From assembly GCF_037975245.1 (NCBI RefSeq), contig NC_092571.1, positions 23,483,917-23,547,916 on the forward strand: a DNA stretch of 64,000 nucleotides, read 5' to 3'. The DNA is from Apostichopus japonicus. Taxonomy: Eukaryota; Echinodermata; Holothuroidea; Aspidochirotida; Stichopodidae. Shown piece by piece: positions 13,490 to 24,948 of the stretch. The notes under the pieces were generated by a model. It saw only the letters and a program-made list of their open reading frames with translations. It was not told the origin of the DNA and searched no databases. Within the stretch, counting starts at the first letter, position 1. Each line of letters begins with the position of its first letter. A program made the position numbers and the translations under genes.

Positions 13490-13549
13490 GGCGGATTGTT
13501 CTGTGGAGAAGGAAACAGAAGGTAACCCATATGAATCAACTAGTTCTTG

Positions 13550-13556
13550 TTATATA
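13550..13556 (-). promoter_or_regulatory. Possible TATA box of the 155-aa membrane protein gene
   Basis: TATATAA on the minus strand lies 61 bp upstream of the ATG at 13489, a spacing like that of the TATA-like element before the sister gene. It competes with the alternative that a splice acceptor lies just before the ATG. Confidence 0.3.
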
Positions 13557-13735
13557 GTAATGTAGCAACTGAGTACATTTAATGTTTCACACACATAAAG
13601 AAACAAAAATCCAAATATTTAACATAATCATCAAAAATGTGTGTGACGAATAGGTTGCGTGGAATGAAGTTATCACAAGTTGATGGTGTCATTCACATAT
13701 TTCAACGGAGACGGCTTGGATTATTTGATTATGGA

Positions 13736-13911
13736 ATAATGCAGTGGCGTGAGCTAAGGAGGGGGGGGGGGTGGTGGATCATGACCAAACGTCAGTCAGG
13801 GATTTTTTTGGGGGGTGGGGGCGAAAATTCGAAAGAATTAGCACAACCTTGGGTTTAGAACCGAATTTATAGTTTATATATGCCCCACCTTAGCTCACGC
13901 CACTGCATTAT
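13736..13911. mobile_element. Short MITE-like element with 24-nt perfect inverted repeats
   Basis: Positions 13736-13759 (core CAGTGGCGTGAGCTAAGG) are perfectly complementary to 13888-13911. The 128-bp interior holds a poly-G tract and the sequence gaatttatagtttatatatg. A segment of about 57 bp from the interior (about 13827-13884) is repeated almost exactly just outside the element at about 13918-13975. The CAGTGGCG...CGCCACTG ends resemble hAT termini, but there is no clear 8-bp target duplication. Confidence 0.7.
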
Positions 13912-14674
13912 CAAAAATTCGAAAGAATTAATACAACCTTGGGTTTAGAACCGAATTTATAGTTTAAATATGCCTCAGAATGCACCATTTGAATTATATA
14001 CTTTGATTTGTTTCTTGAAGAGGACCCCAGATCCCCTACGTGGGTGTCGCATGCAACGATCCCACAGTCACACCCATATGTCGGTCCTCCTAAAGCCCAT
14101 CGACCAAATTTCATGCACCTGCCAATATTATAGTAGGGGAATTTGGAAACCCCCACCCACCCCTACCCCACTTTTCAAATCCTGTGAACCTGACTGTGAT
14201 GATGATGTATGAGTTAGGCATACAGTTCGAAGGGTCTCAATGAAAAATGAAAAATTACATTAGATTTGTAGCCCGACGGCCAACATGTGTTTTAACCATA
14301 ATGTCTTTAATTACAGCCAACTTGATTACTGCGCATCGGGTATTCAAGGGGTCACCTCTCGTAAAGTGGAACATACATTTTACCTACCAGACAGAAAGTA
14401 GTGATAATGACATCCCGGGCGACCAGTGTCTTTTTGGTGCAAGGGGGGGGGGGGGTAAGGGTTTTTTACAAGTAGGCATTATATTGTATATTACATTGTA
14501 TAGTTTGACATTAATTTTGTTCCTTGCTAAAATGATGTAATTTTCAGTTTCAGTAGCAACGTCCATGCAGTTACCGAACTAGGTGTGCAGTACGAAGATC
14601 CCGCCTAATTTTATCAACCCACTCAAAATACAACTTAAAATATTCTGTAATTATGAGCTCAACCGTCTTGAAAA

Positions 14675-14815
14675 TAGACCTAATTTATAGCAGAAATATG
14701 CATCATTAAGAATGCTCCGTTTTACGTCTAAACTTGTAATTGTTTCTGAGGGGGGACCCTCCCCCCTAACCCCCATCCCACACACACACACCCTAGATGA
14801 GAGTCAGCCACAGCA
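14675..14815 (+). repeat. Copy of the AATTTATAG...AAATATGC interspersed repeat
   Basis: A diverged copy of the same repeat as at 5185 and 13862. Shared phrases are taatttatagcagaaatatg, ttttacgtctaaact, the GA/C-rich block and the trailing tagatgagagtcagcc. It lies between the two FN3-type membrane protein genes and has no coding potential. Confidence 0.5.
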
Positions 14816-16692
14816 ACACCAGGCTCTCAATCTCTTTGTTTTAAAATCCTGGAGCCGCTTCTGACTTCTAAGAACTCCTAAGAAAATTCCCTTATAGAAG
14901 CTACTATGTAGTCAGGTAGCTTGGCACTGTAACGTAATACGGGCAACCACCTGACATGTTTCAACTATGATATCTTCTAAACCCCCAAAGCACTCCCGTT
15001 TTCTTTACATTGTTGGGAGTTTGGGAAGGGCAGGCCTGACGAAATGTGTTCACAGGGATACATATGCTCCTTTTCATAATATAACTTCACTTGCTTTAGG
15101 CAAATACAGACTTCTAAAAGGACCGATCGGGGCTCTGCGACGTACGGTACTCGCCCGGGCTCTGCCTGGCTCTCCACGGGAGAGGACAAAGGTACAGGTG
15201 TTCATCACAGACATTTATATTATCTAAGATTAAGCTATATACAGGTTATAAAGGTATTATTGATATTGCCAATATGGCATGGTCACCATGAGTTACGTCA
15301 GTAACCTATTCTAATGTTAGCCGTCTAAGTCATTACACCCATATATTCCATTGATTACTTACCCATGTTTTGTTTTTCACTGGCCACAGGTTCAATGTAA
15401 CATGCCAAGCACCCTTTTAACTTCCTCGGTAGATAAGGTGGACAACTTATACACAGTGTATAACGGTGTGTGTCAAATATACATTAAAACAAGGTTTAAA
15501 CTACCATGGATAGGCCTATGGCAATATAGATATACTTTGAACTGTAAACGTCCCTCATTATTTGCTTGGAATCAATGCAAACATGCCCTAGTTTGTGTTG
15601 TGTTGTGAACACAACTGTATTATTTACTTTAATAGGCCTAGCCGTCACGTAGGCTTGTTTCAGATTTTTTTTTTTTTTCTTTCTGGGATGTCAGAAATCC
15701 GTACAGTTACTTTTTTTCTGACGTCACGAATGCGACGTCACTCAACAATTTTATGAACGAACACGTACCGTGACGAACATCTGCAGCGTTCGCTTGTATG
15801 TATAGCAAGCAGCAGATTAACATTAGGGGAAGTGCACAGTATAAATAACGAAGTGTGTGTCGATATAGTAATTGTAATTATTCATAATGTAATTGTAACG
15901 TTCGCTATTTTACAAGTGAAAAGTCAAACAGAATTGATCATCACTCTCAAAGCGTTTCTAGAGAGTGAAAGCTCAAAGAAAGAAACTCCGAGGCAGTTTA
16001 TCTTTTAGATAGAGGCTGTAGAGGACGCAGTGGGTTCGACAAACAAATCCCAACTAGACCTAAGAGCAGACACGAGGAAAATTCAAAAGTAGTTGAGGGG
16101 TCAGCAACAAGGACTTCAGATAGAATTAACAGTTCTCTCATTCCTAAGTACGACACATGAGGCACGATGATATATAAATACCATGTCATATATTTTGTAA
16201 GTAACATATATACTTGAAATAATTTAAGAGCTTGATATTCAACTATAAAATACCTGTCTTTGTTCATTTCCCGTTAGAATCACTTGCCTAATAGTGAATC
16301 ACGATGTTTGGCAAAAAGACTGTTAACCAAAAAACAATTAATGTCAGTATTTCTTGACGACTGGACCTCTTTAATAGTTCTATAATCTCTTGAACTTAGA
16401 ACCCGGAGATAACATGTAATCACCTTAACTCAACACAATTACAGACTAGAAGCAAGCACCCTGTTGCGGAAATACATGCATTGAGTTTGCATTATTAAGA
16501 CACGTACATGTGTGATTTATTTCTTGTTCAATCAAATCGTACATCAGTTGACACAGACGGCTACTGAAGTCTGGTAATGACTGCTACCAGGAATATTGGT
16601 GAGTAAGGCCTATATTTATTTAAATCGTTACAAACTGACTAATAGATTTTATTTATACACACATGCATACATACATGTATATATGTATATAA

Positions 16693-16725
<33 letters not shown>

Positions 16726-17505
16726 TATGCATACATATATGTGTGTGTGTATGTGCGTAATATTTTAAGTATAGGCTACTTGTAAAATATCAAAAATGTG
16801 ATGTTTTTTGTCCGCCCTTATAGCATGTTACAGATCGAGTTACCACTTTGGGCTATTCACCTATAAGCAACCGCCTAACGTTTGTTTTTAGATTATACTA
16901 TATATGGATAAAATTATATTATCGGCTGCTTGTGCCACAATATAAAACATAGGAAGGCGGGGGATTTCATTTACTACGTACTGGTTTCATATGACAATAT
17001 CCATAAAAATGAAATAAAACTTCTGTTGTATTTCCCAAAATTAAAATGAATGGTTACAGGGTGACATGGCAGACCTTGGTCTATGTCCTCCCACTTCTGA
17101 ACATTTACACTTATATTTTCAAGATGGTGTATCGGGCGTTGTATATCCGTCAATGCTATTATGCGTATCTTTATATACAAGCAACGAAATGTTTTTGATG
17201 TCGCAGGCTACTGTACATCAAACATTGAAATTAGGAGCTACCTCACCCCTCTATCACTATGTTTACGGTATATTATAAACCTGGGATTAACAAACTTCCC
17301 CAAACGCCTAAGGAAAACACCATATGACTAGTTTGTTTCTTCAAAATTCTAAACGACTTGACTATTAATAATATAATAATATATCACATAATAATGCTAA
17401 AATAATACATACGGATGGATGGTCATCACCAAGGTTCGTATCAAGCAAGACATGAGTTGGTTTAGTTCTCTTCTATAAAAAACAAAGTTTTTTCATATTT
17501 TTTTT
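14816..17505. other. Spacer between divergent FN3-type genes
   Basis: No gene recognised. It holds a CRE-like pair at 15719-15740 (separate entry) and a (TA)n-rich microsatellite at about 16675-16750 with a short GT run. Other sequence is unremarkable and AT-rich. Confidence 0.5.
15719..15740. promoter_or_regulatory. Paired CRE-like sites (TGACGTCA and CGACGTCA)
   Basis: A perfect palindromic cAMP-response element TGACGTCA at 15719-15726 is followed at 15733-15740 by a seven-of-eight match, CGACGTCA. They lie in the middle of the spacer between the two divergent FN3-type genes, about 2 kb from each. One perfect 8-mer is expected by chance in a window this size; the close pair is less likely. 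Function is inferred only. Confidence 0.3.
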
Positions 17506-17571
17506 ATTACTCATTGATTCGTTTTCTTCCGATTCCAGATTACTCATTGATTCGTTTTCTTCCGATTCCAG
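17506..17571 (+). repeat. Perfect 33-bp tandem duplication with splice-acceptor-like sequence
   Basis: Two identical 33-bp units (17506-17538 and 17539-17571) each end in a pyrimidine-rich tract followed by CAG (tttcttccgattccag). If the downstream gene has a 5'-UTR intron, these would be two equivalent 3' splice sites about 100-135 bp before the start codon. Confidence 0.85.
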
Positions 17572-17582
17572 ATTACAATCAA

Positions 17583-17608
17583 CCAATGAACTTTCAACCG
17601 TGTATAAA
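17583..17608 (+). promoter_or_regulatory. Possible CCAAT and TATA elements before the 172-aa gene
   Basis: CCAAT at 17583-17587 and TATAAA at 17603-17608 precede the ATG at 17672. The spacing from TATA to ATG (64 bp) allows transcription start about 30 bp downstream with a short leader. The alternative is that this stretch is a 5'-UTR exon following the acceptor at 17571. Confidence 0.35.
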
Positions 17609-17671
17609 CTCCACTATAACAGGTCAAGTTGATGTATATACGGTATCATTAAAAGCATCGAAGATCGTAAA

Positions 17672-18190
17672 ATGGAGCCATTTTGGGTCACGTCATCGTT
17701 AATAATCTCCTTTCTTGCCTATTCCTGTGCTCAACTTGAAGTCTCTGTTGCCGTTGTTGATATTGAATCCGACTCAGCAACGGTGACGTGGAACATTACA
17801 TGGGAAGAAACAGTTACGGACCGCTCAGTCCAACTAACAGAGGTGATCGTGAAGGAAATTAACAGTGTCGATATTGTCGATATGTATCGAACGGAAAATG
17901 GCACGATCCGCGAATATACCGTCAAAAAGATCCTAATAGGTCGTACACTTTACAACGCATGTGTCAATGTAACTGGCAACTTTTCCGATCTGGATACATG
18001 GCGTCTGTTGGAGAACAGCAATTGCGAGGAATTTACCACTCCTGCCAATCTATTGTGGATTCTTTCCATTGCATCTGGGGCTTTCTTAGTGTTCATGTTA
18101 CTGAGTTTACTTGCAATAGATATTTCTATGAAAGCAAAAGAGCGAAAGAATGTAGGAGCTAATCATGAACCGGCTGGAAAACCAAAATAA
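17672..18190 (+). CDS. Small type I membrane protein with one FN3-like domain (172 aa)
   Basis: One open exon encodes 172 residues. Residues 1-20 form a signal peptide (hydrophobic core IISFLAY, likely cut after SCA). Residues 22-123 have an FN3-like pattern: the B-strand TVTW with Trp40, a tyrosine-corner region (ILIGRTLYNACVNV, 87-100) and a G-strand CEEFTTPA. Cys97 and Cys118 could form a disulfide. Sequons lie at N41, N76, N99 and N103. One span (about 127-149) leads to a basic, Lys-rich tail of about 22 residues. The ATG has a favourable context (AAAATGG). The stop TAA lies inside an AATAAA hexamer (18186-18191). It is a diverged sister in architecture of the gene at 13022-13489. It could be a cytokine-receptor-like or adhesion accessory protein, but no family is recognised. 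Confidence 0.75.
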   Translation: MEPFWVTSSLIISFLAYSCAQLEVSVAVVDIESDSATVTWNITWEETVTDRSVQLTEVIVKEINSVDIVDMYRTENGTIREYTVKKILIGRTLYNACVNVTGNFSDLDTWRLLENSNCEEFTTPANLLWILSIASGAFLVFMLLSLLAIDISMKAKERKNVGANHEPAGKPK

Positions 18191-18845
18191 ACAATTATTA
18201 TTTGTAGTCAGTGGTTGTTTGTTTGTTGTTGTTGTTTTGTACACAGAATATAGATCGTAGCAAAATTATGTCATTACTCTGTATTAATCACACAAACTTT
18301 ATTCTAAGCTCTCTTAGAAATATCATGGAGAATTATTACTTAAAAATATTCAGCATGTTTTCTTAATTAACTATGTGCTTTACGAGCGTAAAATCATTAA
18401 ACATTCATACAGAGAGATTTAATGAAGATACAGGCCCATTACGTATCACTGGTGTTTGTGATAGAGATTCTTTTCATGAACAACCCCTCCCTCTACTCTC
18501 TTACCCCATACTACCGTCATCATTATAGCCCATGTGATAGAGATAACTGACATGAACAACTTCCCACAAAATTAAGCTAAGGCCAAAAATTATCTTTCCA
18601 TTTGGGATAAATCACACATTATACCTTCACACACAAGGCTGAAGAGTTAAGCAAGTCTAAACATGACATCATATCGAGCCACGTTTGTCTCAAGTGTTTA
18701 CGATTTGCCTTAGTTATTAAAATATTTAATTTGCTGTAATGAAAATAAAATTGGCAAATTCTAAAATTAAATTATTGACTCCCTTATAACTTGACCTAAC
18801 ATGATGGCATTGGTTTCAGAGTCTGCTTAAAAACACCCTACCTTG

Positions 18846-20174
18846 CAGGGGCGTATCCAGGATTTTCCAATGGGGGGGGGGGCGCCAGGCATGAATGATC
18901 GCCATCCTGGGGGATGGGTCTAAGGGGAGGGGTGTACAATTTTTGCTTTCAAAGAAGGGCTGAAATGCAAAATGGTGTCATATGCATGGGCGGCGATCCG
19001 TACTTCCGAGTGGGGGGGGGGGGGATATGACCTTGTTGACTATCTAAGCGTAGCGCCACCATGGGTTGGCGCGAAGCGTACAAGAAAATTTTGGGATTAA
19101 CAAACCCTCTAGATGGCCGGAAACGGCACTTCCCGAGGTTTCCAAGCGGCATATACCCAACTTTAAAATAGGGATGTCATGTCCGAAATATCTCATAATC
19201 AGGATCCAAAATACTTTTTTTTTTAATTTCGGGTGTTATTTTGGGAAAATTGCCCCTGTCAATCTTGTTTCAGGCGCAACGTTAGAATGTTCGAGAGCTC
19301 TGTTATATTATTCGATGAAGAAAATGGCCTCATGCAGGCTATTATAGGCCTATACACATGCAATACACAATTACACATAGTTACATTCCTAGGTACCGAT
19401 TGCTAGGGCATCCAGGTGAAACGTGTATTAAGCATTACCCTGGTTACATGAGATTCTCAGCTGTTCGAGGGAACATGTACGTGTGTAGGCCTATACTATA
19501 GGGCCTATATGAATACTATGAGGGTGCATATATGTACTATATCAATACCGTGGGAGCAATCATACATTTTGTTGTTATGGGGCAATGAAGCCTACAGTCA
19601 ACTATTTTTGCTTTATAAAGACGCTTTATTTGAAAAGATCGCACTGCGTTTATGGTAGGCGAGAAATGAAGCTAAAAAAGAGCCGTACATTAACGAAGAT
19701 GCATAAATGTAGGCATGAAAATATTCTTATCCCTGGCATTTGGTGGGGGGGGGGGATATGGTGCATTACATCCCCTCCACCCATTTTCATGGGGGGATAT
19801 ATCCCCCCTCCACCCAGGATCGCCGCCCATGGCCATATGTGATCCATTTTTCGACCTTAATAATAAGCAACATTTCCAGTAAATATGGACACAAAATGCA
19901 CAATTTAGTATGGCTGGCATGTCATTTAGTGTTTATAGTGATAATACAAACACAATTACCATATATGTTTCTAAAACTATTATGCCGCCGAACTTCGCCA
20001 GAACCTTTTTTTGGCAAACAAAAAATAAAGCATACTGGAGGGGGGGGGGGGGGGTTGAGCGATCACCGACAGCTCACATAAAGGTCGTCATCAATTTTTT
20101 TTTTTTTTTTTTTTTTGGTGACGGCCAATAGGGGGGGCGCGCGCCTGTTGCGCCCCCCCCTGGATACGCCCCTG
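18846..20174. mobile_element. hAT-like element, outer, 1.33 kb, with nested insertion
   Basis: The ends are inverted repeats: CAGGGGCGTATCCAGG at 18846 and its complement CCTGGATACGCCCCTG ending at 20174. Both flanks carry CCTTG (18841-18845 and 20175-20179), a 5-bp direct repeat rather than the usual 8 bp of hAT. The interior has poly-G and poly-C runs near both ends and no transposase frame. Removing the nested element at 18985-19831 leaves a MITE of roughly 480 bp. Confidence 0.72.
18985..19831. mobile_element. hAT-like element nested inside another, 847 bp
   Basis: Inverted ends CATGGGCGGCGATCC (18985) and GGATCGCCGCCCATG (ending 19831) are flanked by GTCATATG and GCCATATG, an 8-bp target duplication with one mismatch, as expected for hAT. 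Part of the interior (about 19060-19140: gcgaagcgtacaagaaaatt, then gatggccggaaacgg) is found in inverse orientation at about 58390-58475 inside the hAT element of SLC22 copy B, so the two belong to related families. No transposase frame. Confidence 0.75.
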
Positions 20175-22815
20175 CCTTGAAAATATGGAAACAAATAAAC
20201 AAAGAGTAAGTGAGAGATTTGAGATCTCACTGGCCTTCATGATGACATCACAGATTCACGAAATGGCAGCTCCCAGAATGGATTGTTTAATTTGGATATC
20301 CCCCAAAAGGCACAAGATGTTTCTTAGCTGGTTGAGAACCGTTATAATGTTCGCAAAGATCTCTATCACAGAAACCACAGATGAAATTTGGGTTTGTGTC
20401 ACCATTAATTAAATATCGTCATCGTAACAACTAAATTGTGCTTATAAGACAAACTACAGGAATGCATTAAACGTAACGTATTGGTTATTATATGGAATGT
20501 CAACAGATGACAATGCATGGCGATTGTCTTATACTTGAATAACCTAATTGTATTGACCTTTGTTTGTGTGTATATTATATCAATTTGATGTTAGTGTTAT
20601 ATTTTTTAAGTGCAGCCAATCATACAGTATCACGTACCTTGGTTTAAGGTACATTGTACACAGACTTTACACCTCATATTAAAAAAATGAAAACAAAGTA
20701 AGCTCTTTGTCTTTTCGTTGATCAAAACAATTATATATTTTTTGGGGGAAAGTTTTGAGTGCATCAAATAAACACAGGTTGAATTGGCAACGTGTTGTTC
20801 GCCGTTACATTTCTGCTGTCCCCGAGGTCTTCAAAACCCTACAAAAGTGGCCCGTGTAATTTTACTATATCGGAACAATGTTTTTCAGTTGTACAAGCAT
20901 AATTCAACTGAAATAATGAATTCCACAGATTGACCGGAAGTAAAAAGCTGAATGCTCAGTAGCATATGTCAATAGGGCATTCACTTATACAGGTCTATGG
21001 ACACCTATGAACAACATACTGAGGCTGATTTGGGGTTTTGTTTTCGTCATTCTACCAATGACCAAACTTCAGGTTTAGCGATTTCTTAAGTTCTGTGACA
21101 AGAAATCAGCGCGGGCTCGGTGCCTGCATCATAGGTTATTCACATTCAAATTTTGTAGTGATCCGAATAACACGTACTACAACAAAACTCAACTCGAGCC
21201 AGCACATATACTGTAAATGATACTAACAAAGAACAAGGAATAGATCAAGTTTTATGTAAATATGCTATCTGTGAGTAACATCCTGCCAGTGATATTCATT
21301 CCTGTCTTATGCGATGGGCTTCCCAGAATTCCTTTTATTTAATAGCAGGTTGAACTATGTTATATTTTGCAGCGACCACAGTCATTAATGTCATTGGCCT
21401 TCTGACATCATATGGTAACAATACCATTTACAAAGGAACTTAAGTTGAGAGGTGATCAACTAGTTTTCGTTGTTGTTTTGTTGTTTGTTTTTATTACCAA
21501 AGATTCTTTCTAACCTAACGTTTCCGTCAAGAGTAGACAATACAAGGTACAGTCACTTGTACCATATCATAATACCATGATTGCCCGCTGTGTGGAGCGT
21601 AACCACAAAGGAATGTTTGTGCGACCATAGAATTAGCAAAGGAGAAAAAACTCGGGTAACTTTTTCTTTCCTGTGTCTTTGGCGAAAAATGGTGACTTCT
21701 GACAGTTGTATGTCGCCCACTTTTTGCTTGTATCGCATCGAACTTCAACATTTCTATTGAAAAGTAAAGATCAATACAACTGTCCACGTAAATGGAGCGA
21801 GAGAGCCTCCCACCAACATATCCATGGACTTCAAAAAGTCGTCAAGTACGAACTAAATGAAGCTGTACGAGTGTTTCTCTTTCTTTTATATTTCTATGGT
21901 TTCATATATGCGCGTATGTTTCAAAGCCACTTTGAAAGGAAGTGGGCGTTGATATATGTTCATGCTGTACGTACCAAATATTCTCATGAAAATTCTACAG
22001 GGTTTTTTCATTACACCCAAGATAACCGACGGATCGTCTTCACTCTTTGTTGATATTTTCACACGGAGACATCTTCTAACGTTGTTTTGGAGCCGAAAAG
22101 CTGGTAGACCGCATATATCAACACTGAAGTAATTGTTACCACTGCTAACTCTACTGTTTGAATCCTAAAACGAAGTAGAAATGTTCTAACGTTAACACTG
22201 TAGCACTTACAAGTTACAGCCTAACTTCCCTAAGCTAGGCCTATACAACGCAAAACGTATCTCTAGACCAGTCCTAACGTATACAGACTTGTGATTTGTA
22301 AAGGACTCTGAAATACTACACTTGTTTTAGGCTAGCCTACGGTGTGTGTAGCCTAATGTGAATATCGTAACGTATGATAGTCCTATGCTAGGTTGTAACT
22401 TCTGATCAACAATGGTGTGCAGTAATTAAATAGTAATGTCTTTCATGTAGGGTCTCTTAAGTAGGTTACTGAGTGTTGGCCCTAACTTAAGCTGTGGTTA
22501 GTACTAGAGGAACTGTGTTGGTGGTGCTTAATTCCTGACATCCAAGCAAAAGAAACTTAGAATTAGGCCCTTTAAATATTAGGTAGAACTAACTTTCACA
22601 CCAACAAATTTATGAGCTCATGCTCTGCAGTTTTTGTTATAATGGAAAAGATGTTCAACAAACATAAGGACCAAAGAAAAGGTTGACAAAACAAACCTTA
22701 ATAGTTTGTAACACTACATCAAGGAAGTTTGTGCAAGGCACATGTGCTCCCAACTTGGTGATCAAAGTGACACCGAAGTCTGCTCATTTACTGGCCAGAT
22801 CACATATGTTATGAA
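20175..22815. other. Intergenic, no gene recognised
   Basis: AT-rich sequence. The open frames near 20185-20412 and 21527-22053 show no recognisable domain and lack matched splice sites or conserved features. The phrase taggcctata recurs around here, as is common in repeat-rich invertebrate genomes. Confidence 0.4.
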
Positions 22816-24943
22816 CAGTGTTGGATTTTCAGGAATTTGAGAAGGTTGTCCGAAGGACTACCAGTTTCAAAGGTTTTCAAAGATTTGGTAGTCTTGCAAA
22901 AAACTTGGTAGTCCTTCCAAATTTTCCACCAAATTTGAAAATGAACACAAATAATACAAAACAAAACATTTTGGTGCTCAATCTGATTCTTTCAACCAAA
23001 GCTTTATTAGTTTAGCATATAACCATGTTATTGTATACTGTTTTCAAACAGTGTTTGCAAGGCGTATCCCACCCGGTTCCTTATTTACTACCAGAATACT
23101 ACGCAGTGTGATTTTTTTTGCAAACCGATGGTCATGCAAGATTTTCCCTTTGTGTTAGGCTACCATGTGGTCCAAGATAACAGCAATAAGAAAGTATATA
23201 TTCCAGCATTGTTACGTACGCAGGATTCTGCGTCCTGGACCCAATGTTTTGGCCAGGGACGAAAAATCTTCAAATTGCTTGCAAACCCCAAGTACACACT
23301 CACAACTAGGTCAATGAAAAACATAATAAAACACCATTTTTGATTGAACATCTTTCATTATTTCTTTTAAAAAAACCACAACTTCTTCTGACAAGAACCA
23401 AAAGTTCTCCTACTCCTACAGATCATTGAATTTGTTTGAAAATAAATATATCAAAACGATCAACTACAAGGTACAGGGTTACCAAAACTTCATTACGGAG
23501 ATTTTCATGCTAAAAATAGACAATGATGCTTTACCAAGATTCCCGTGATTTGATTGGCTAATAGTCCCTACCGATTGTCTGCAACATTCTTGCACTTTTA
23601 GTGCTCAATGAACACAAAGTAAGTTGTTTAACAACAATTACTTGCAACGTTTACTTGCCCCTGTGTAGAGGTACTGTAACAAAGTTTGTGGTAAAGGCTA
23701 TTATACAGTATGTGTGCACTCAAATATCATAACGTTAGGCCTTGTCTCATATTTGTTACGTACATTTTGACAACAATCACTGGTGGTACGAAGATGCACT
23801 TGAATTGTTTCTGAGACTATAACGTAATATTTTAATCATTGTTTTGATCAGAAAATGTTATGAACTGAGACAATCTATGAATTTTGTGGGAAGCTTACAT
23901 ATCTGATCCTGAAAGGATATTTTATCTCACAGTATGTTTCTTTTCTCTGCAATAAGAGTTGCTAATGTGAAATGTGCATACATACCACAGTAGTTTCTTT
24001 TTCGCGGTCCAATTGACCACGGAGTTGGCGAGTAGGGAAGGACAAGGGCGGATGAAGGAGGGGGCTTGGGGTACAAATTGTTTGAAACGGCAGGGTGGGC
24101 GAAAGGAGGAGTGAGGCGGGCCGCCCCTGTCAAACACTGAAGCTAAGACACTGAGCCATCTGCCCTATAATATTGTGTATAACATTCACAAAGTATAGGC
24201 AGTGATACTACACTAGTATTATTACAGTAGGTCATACAATAAACGTAATTGGTGTTCGATGCAAACTTTTTCGGGGGCTTGCGTCCGTGGGACGCAAACT
24301 TTTTTTGCTAATAACATTACTGTATTCCATGGATACCTTATAACTGCGTCACAAATTCAGTGGTATAGGCTAGATTTCCCCAATTGACGTAGTGTGCTGT
24401 TAGGCAACCATGTGGTCGAAGATAACAGCAATAATGAAAGTATTCCGTGGATATCTTATAACTGTGTCACAAATTCAGCGATACAGGCTAGATTTCCCCC
24501 ATTGTCCAGCAATGCATTTTCACTCGGCCTATAGACTGTCAGTGTCTGATCGACCGTTGTTACAACGTACACCGTTCAAAATGCATTGCACTGACATTTA
24601 GCCACGAGTGTCATTTGTTTTCTGGGTACATTATTAGAAACTATCGTTAGGCGACTTTATTAGTGTACAGATTTTTGCTAACGATGTTGTAAAGTTAATA
24701 TATCGCGCATGTTTTTAAATAATTTAAGTATGGTTTGGGTGTTATTCAGAAACTATTTAATTAAATTGACTTTCATTTTTAATGAAATATATTTAGGCTC
24801 AATAATTCTTCAAAGTCTTCATTTGTTTTGGTCGTCCAAAGGACCACCAAGCAGTGCAGCACACAACATTTTGAAAGATTTGGTAGTCCGACGTAATTTC
24901 TAGTCGTCTCGGACGACCGGACGACCGTGAAAATCCTACACTG
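22816..24943. mobile_element. 2.1-kb terminal-inverted-repeat element with 5-bp flanks
   Basis: The left end CAGTGTTGGATTTTCA (22816) and right end TGAAAATCCTACACTG (ending 24943) are inverted with one mismatch, and both are flanked by ATGAA (22811-22815, 24944-24948). Subterminal sequence continues the homology (gttgtccgaagg against the reverse complement of the tcgtctcggacgacc region). Internally, ttaggcaaccatgtggtcga at 24401 repeats a segment at about 23155, and a further segment is duplicated at about 24340 and 24450. A 5-bp duplication would fit the hAT5 group. No transposase frame remains. Confidence 0.62.
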
Positions 24944-24948
24944 ATGAA

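Noticed and set aside
21527-22053. Overlapping open frames of 86 and 115 residues on opposite strands
   Set aside because: No domain, signal peptide or splice context was recognised. They could be repeat remnants; I cannot support a gene.
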